Shown here piece after piece: positions 5,618 to 5,788 of a stretch of 5,788 nucleotides of DNA; position 1 is the stretch's first letter; each line of letters starts with the position of its first letter. The DNA comes from Actinomycetes bacterium (GTDB lineage: Bacteria; Actinomycetota; Acidimicrobiia; Acidimicrobiales; RAAP-2). Both the position numbers and the translations under genes were made by a program. Where the stretch lies: contig JAJYYT010000147.1 in NCBI GenBank assembly GCA_021800645.1, positions 1-5,788 of the forward strand, given 5' to 3'. The notes below the pieces were generated by a model that did no database searches, was not told the DNA's origin, and saw only the letters and a list, made by a program, of their open reading frames with translations.

Positions 5618-5788
5618 GTGAGCATCCCCGACGAGGAGGTGGCGCAGGTGCGCGCCTCCACCGACATCGTCGCGCTCGTCTCCGAGCACGCCGCCCTGCG
5701 CCAGCAGGGGCGCCGCTGGGTGGGGCTCTGCCCGTTCCACGCGGAGAGCACGCCGTCGTTCAGCGTGAACGCCGAGGAGGGCTTCTAC
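5618..5788 (+). CDS. dnaG: DNA primase DnaG, N-terminal part (cut by window end)
   Basis: Makes RNA primers for replication at the fork, working with the replicative helicase. The 57 visible residues begin SIPDEEVAQVRASTDIVALV and continue to GLCPFHAESTPSFSVN, the start of the CHC2 zinc-binding domain: Cys38 and His41 are seen, and the two later zinc cysteines lie beyond the window. The frame has a TGA directly before the GTG at 5618, so this is the most upstream start possible; homology covers the IPDE segment near the N-terminus of other primases and supports it. There is no Shine-Dalgarno before it, in keeping with a leaderless transcript. An AGGAGG at 5634-5639 lies eight bases before an in-frame GTG at 5648, which would remove ten residues; I regard this as coincidence of two GAG codons. 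It follows ppdK by 128 bases on the same strand. Confidence 0.93.
   Translation, partial: MSIPDEEVAQVRASTDIVALVSEHAALRQQGRRWVGLCPFHAESTPSFSVNAEEGFY

Noticed and set aside
5634..5650. AGGAGG plus GTG at 5648 as the dnaG start
   Set aside because: Primases usually keep an IPDE-like segment before this point, and the AGGAGG is explained by two consecutive GAG codons.
1..5788. tRNA, rRNA, CRISPR array, insertion sequence or phage signals
   Set aside because: I looked for them on both strands and saw none; almost the whole window is taken up by four housekeeping genes.

Overview
The window is a GC-rich (roughly 70 % by eye) stretch of bacterial chromosome in which every confident gene lies on the + strand. 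The codon use (almost every third base is G or C), the single-chain mycobacterial-type glycyl-tRNA synthetase, the TAnnnT -10 elements and the apparently leaderless start of dnaG all suggest a high-GC actinobacterium. A deep actinobacterial line such as Acidimicrobiia or Thermoleophilia is my guess; it is an inference from style, not from a database match.

Layout: (1) 1-944, the 3' part of hemW, a radical-SAM heme chaperone whose Fe-S cysteines lie before the window. (2) 945-1033, a short gap with a possible promoter and two competing starts for the next gene. (3) 1034-2335, glyS, a class II glycyl-tRNA synthetase with a four-cysteine zinc knuckle. (4) 2336-2534, a 199-base gap with two GC-rich stem-loops, a possible -10 box, and a perfect 9-bp inverted repeat ending two bases before the Shine-Dalgarno of the next gene. 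(5) 2535-5489, ppdK, pyruvate,phosphate dikinase, with all catalytic residues but two additions that look foreign to the family: a basic insert of about 27 residues (net about +19) in the PEP/pyruvate barrel and a 91-residue Arg/Lys/Gly/Ser-rich tail. (6) 5490-5617, a 128-base gap ending in a dyad that encloses a -10 box. (7) 5618 to the window end, the first 57 codons of dnaG primase.

The genes are housekeeping functions (heme handling, translation, central carbon metabolism, replication) and do not form one pathway; each gene from glyS on seems to have its own promoter-like signal. I found no mobile element, CRISPR array, tRNA or defence system. The most interesting area is the 3' end of ppdK. 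The family's normal end falls exactly where a different frame has a stop codon, the downstream tail has an odd composition, and the opposite strand of the tail reads as ordinary protein with the preferred codons of this genome. A frameshift, a captured reverse-strand gene, or a genuine disordered tail are the competing explanations.
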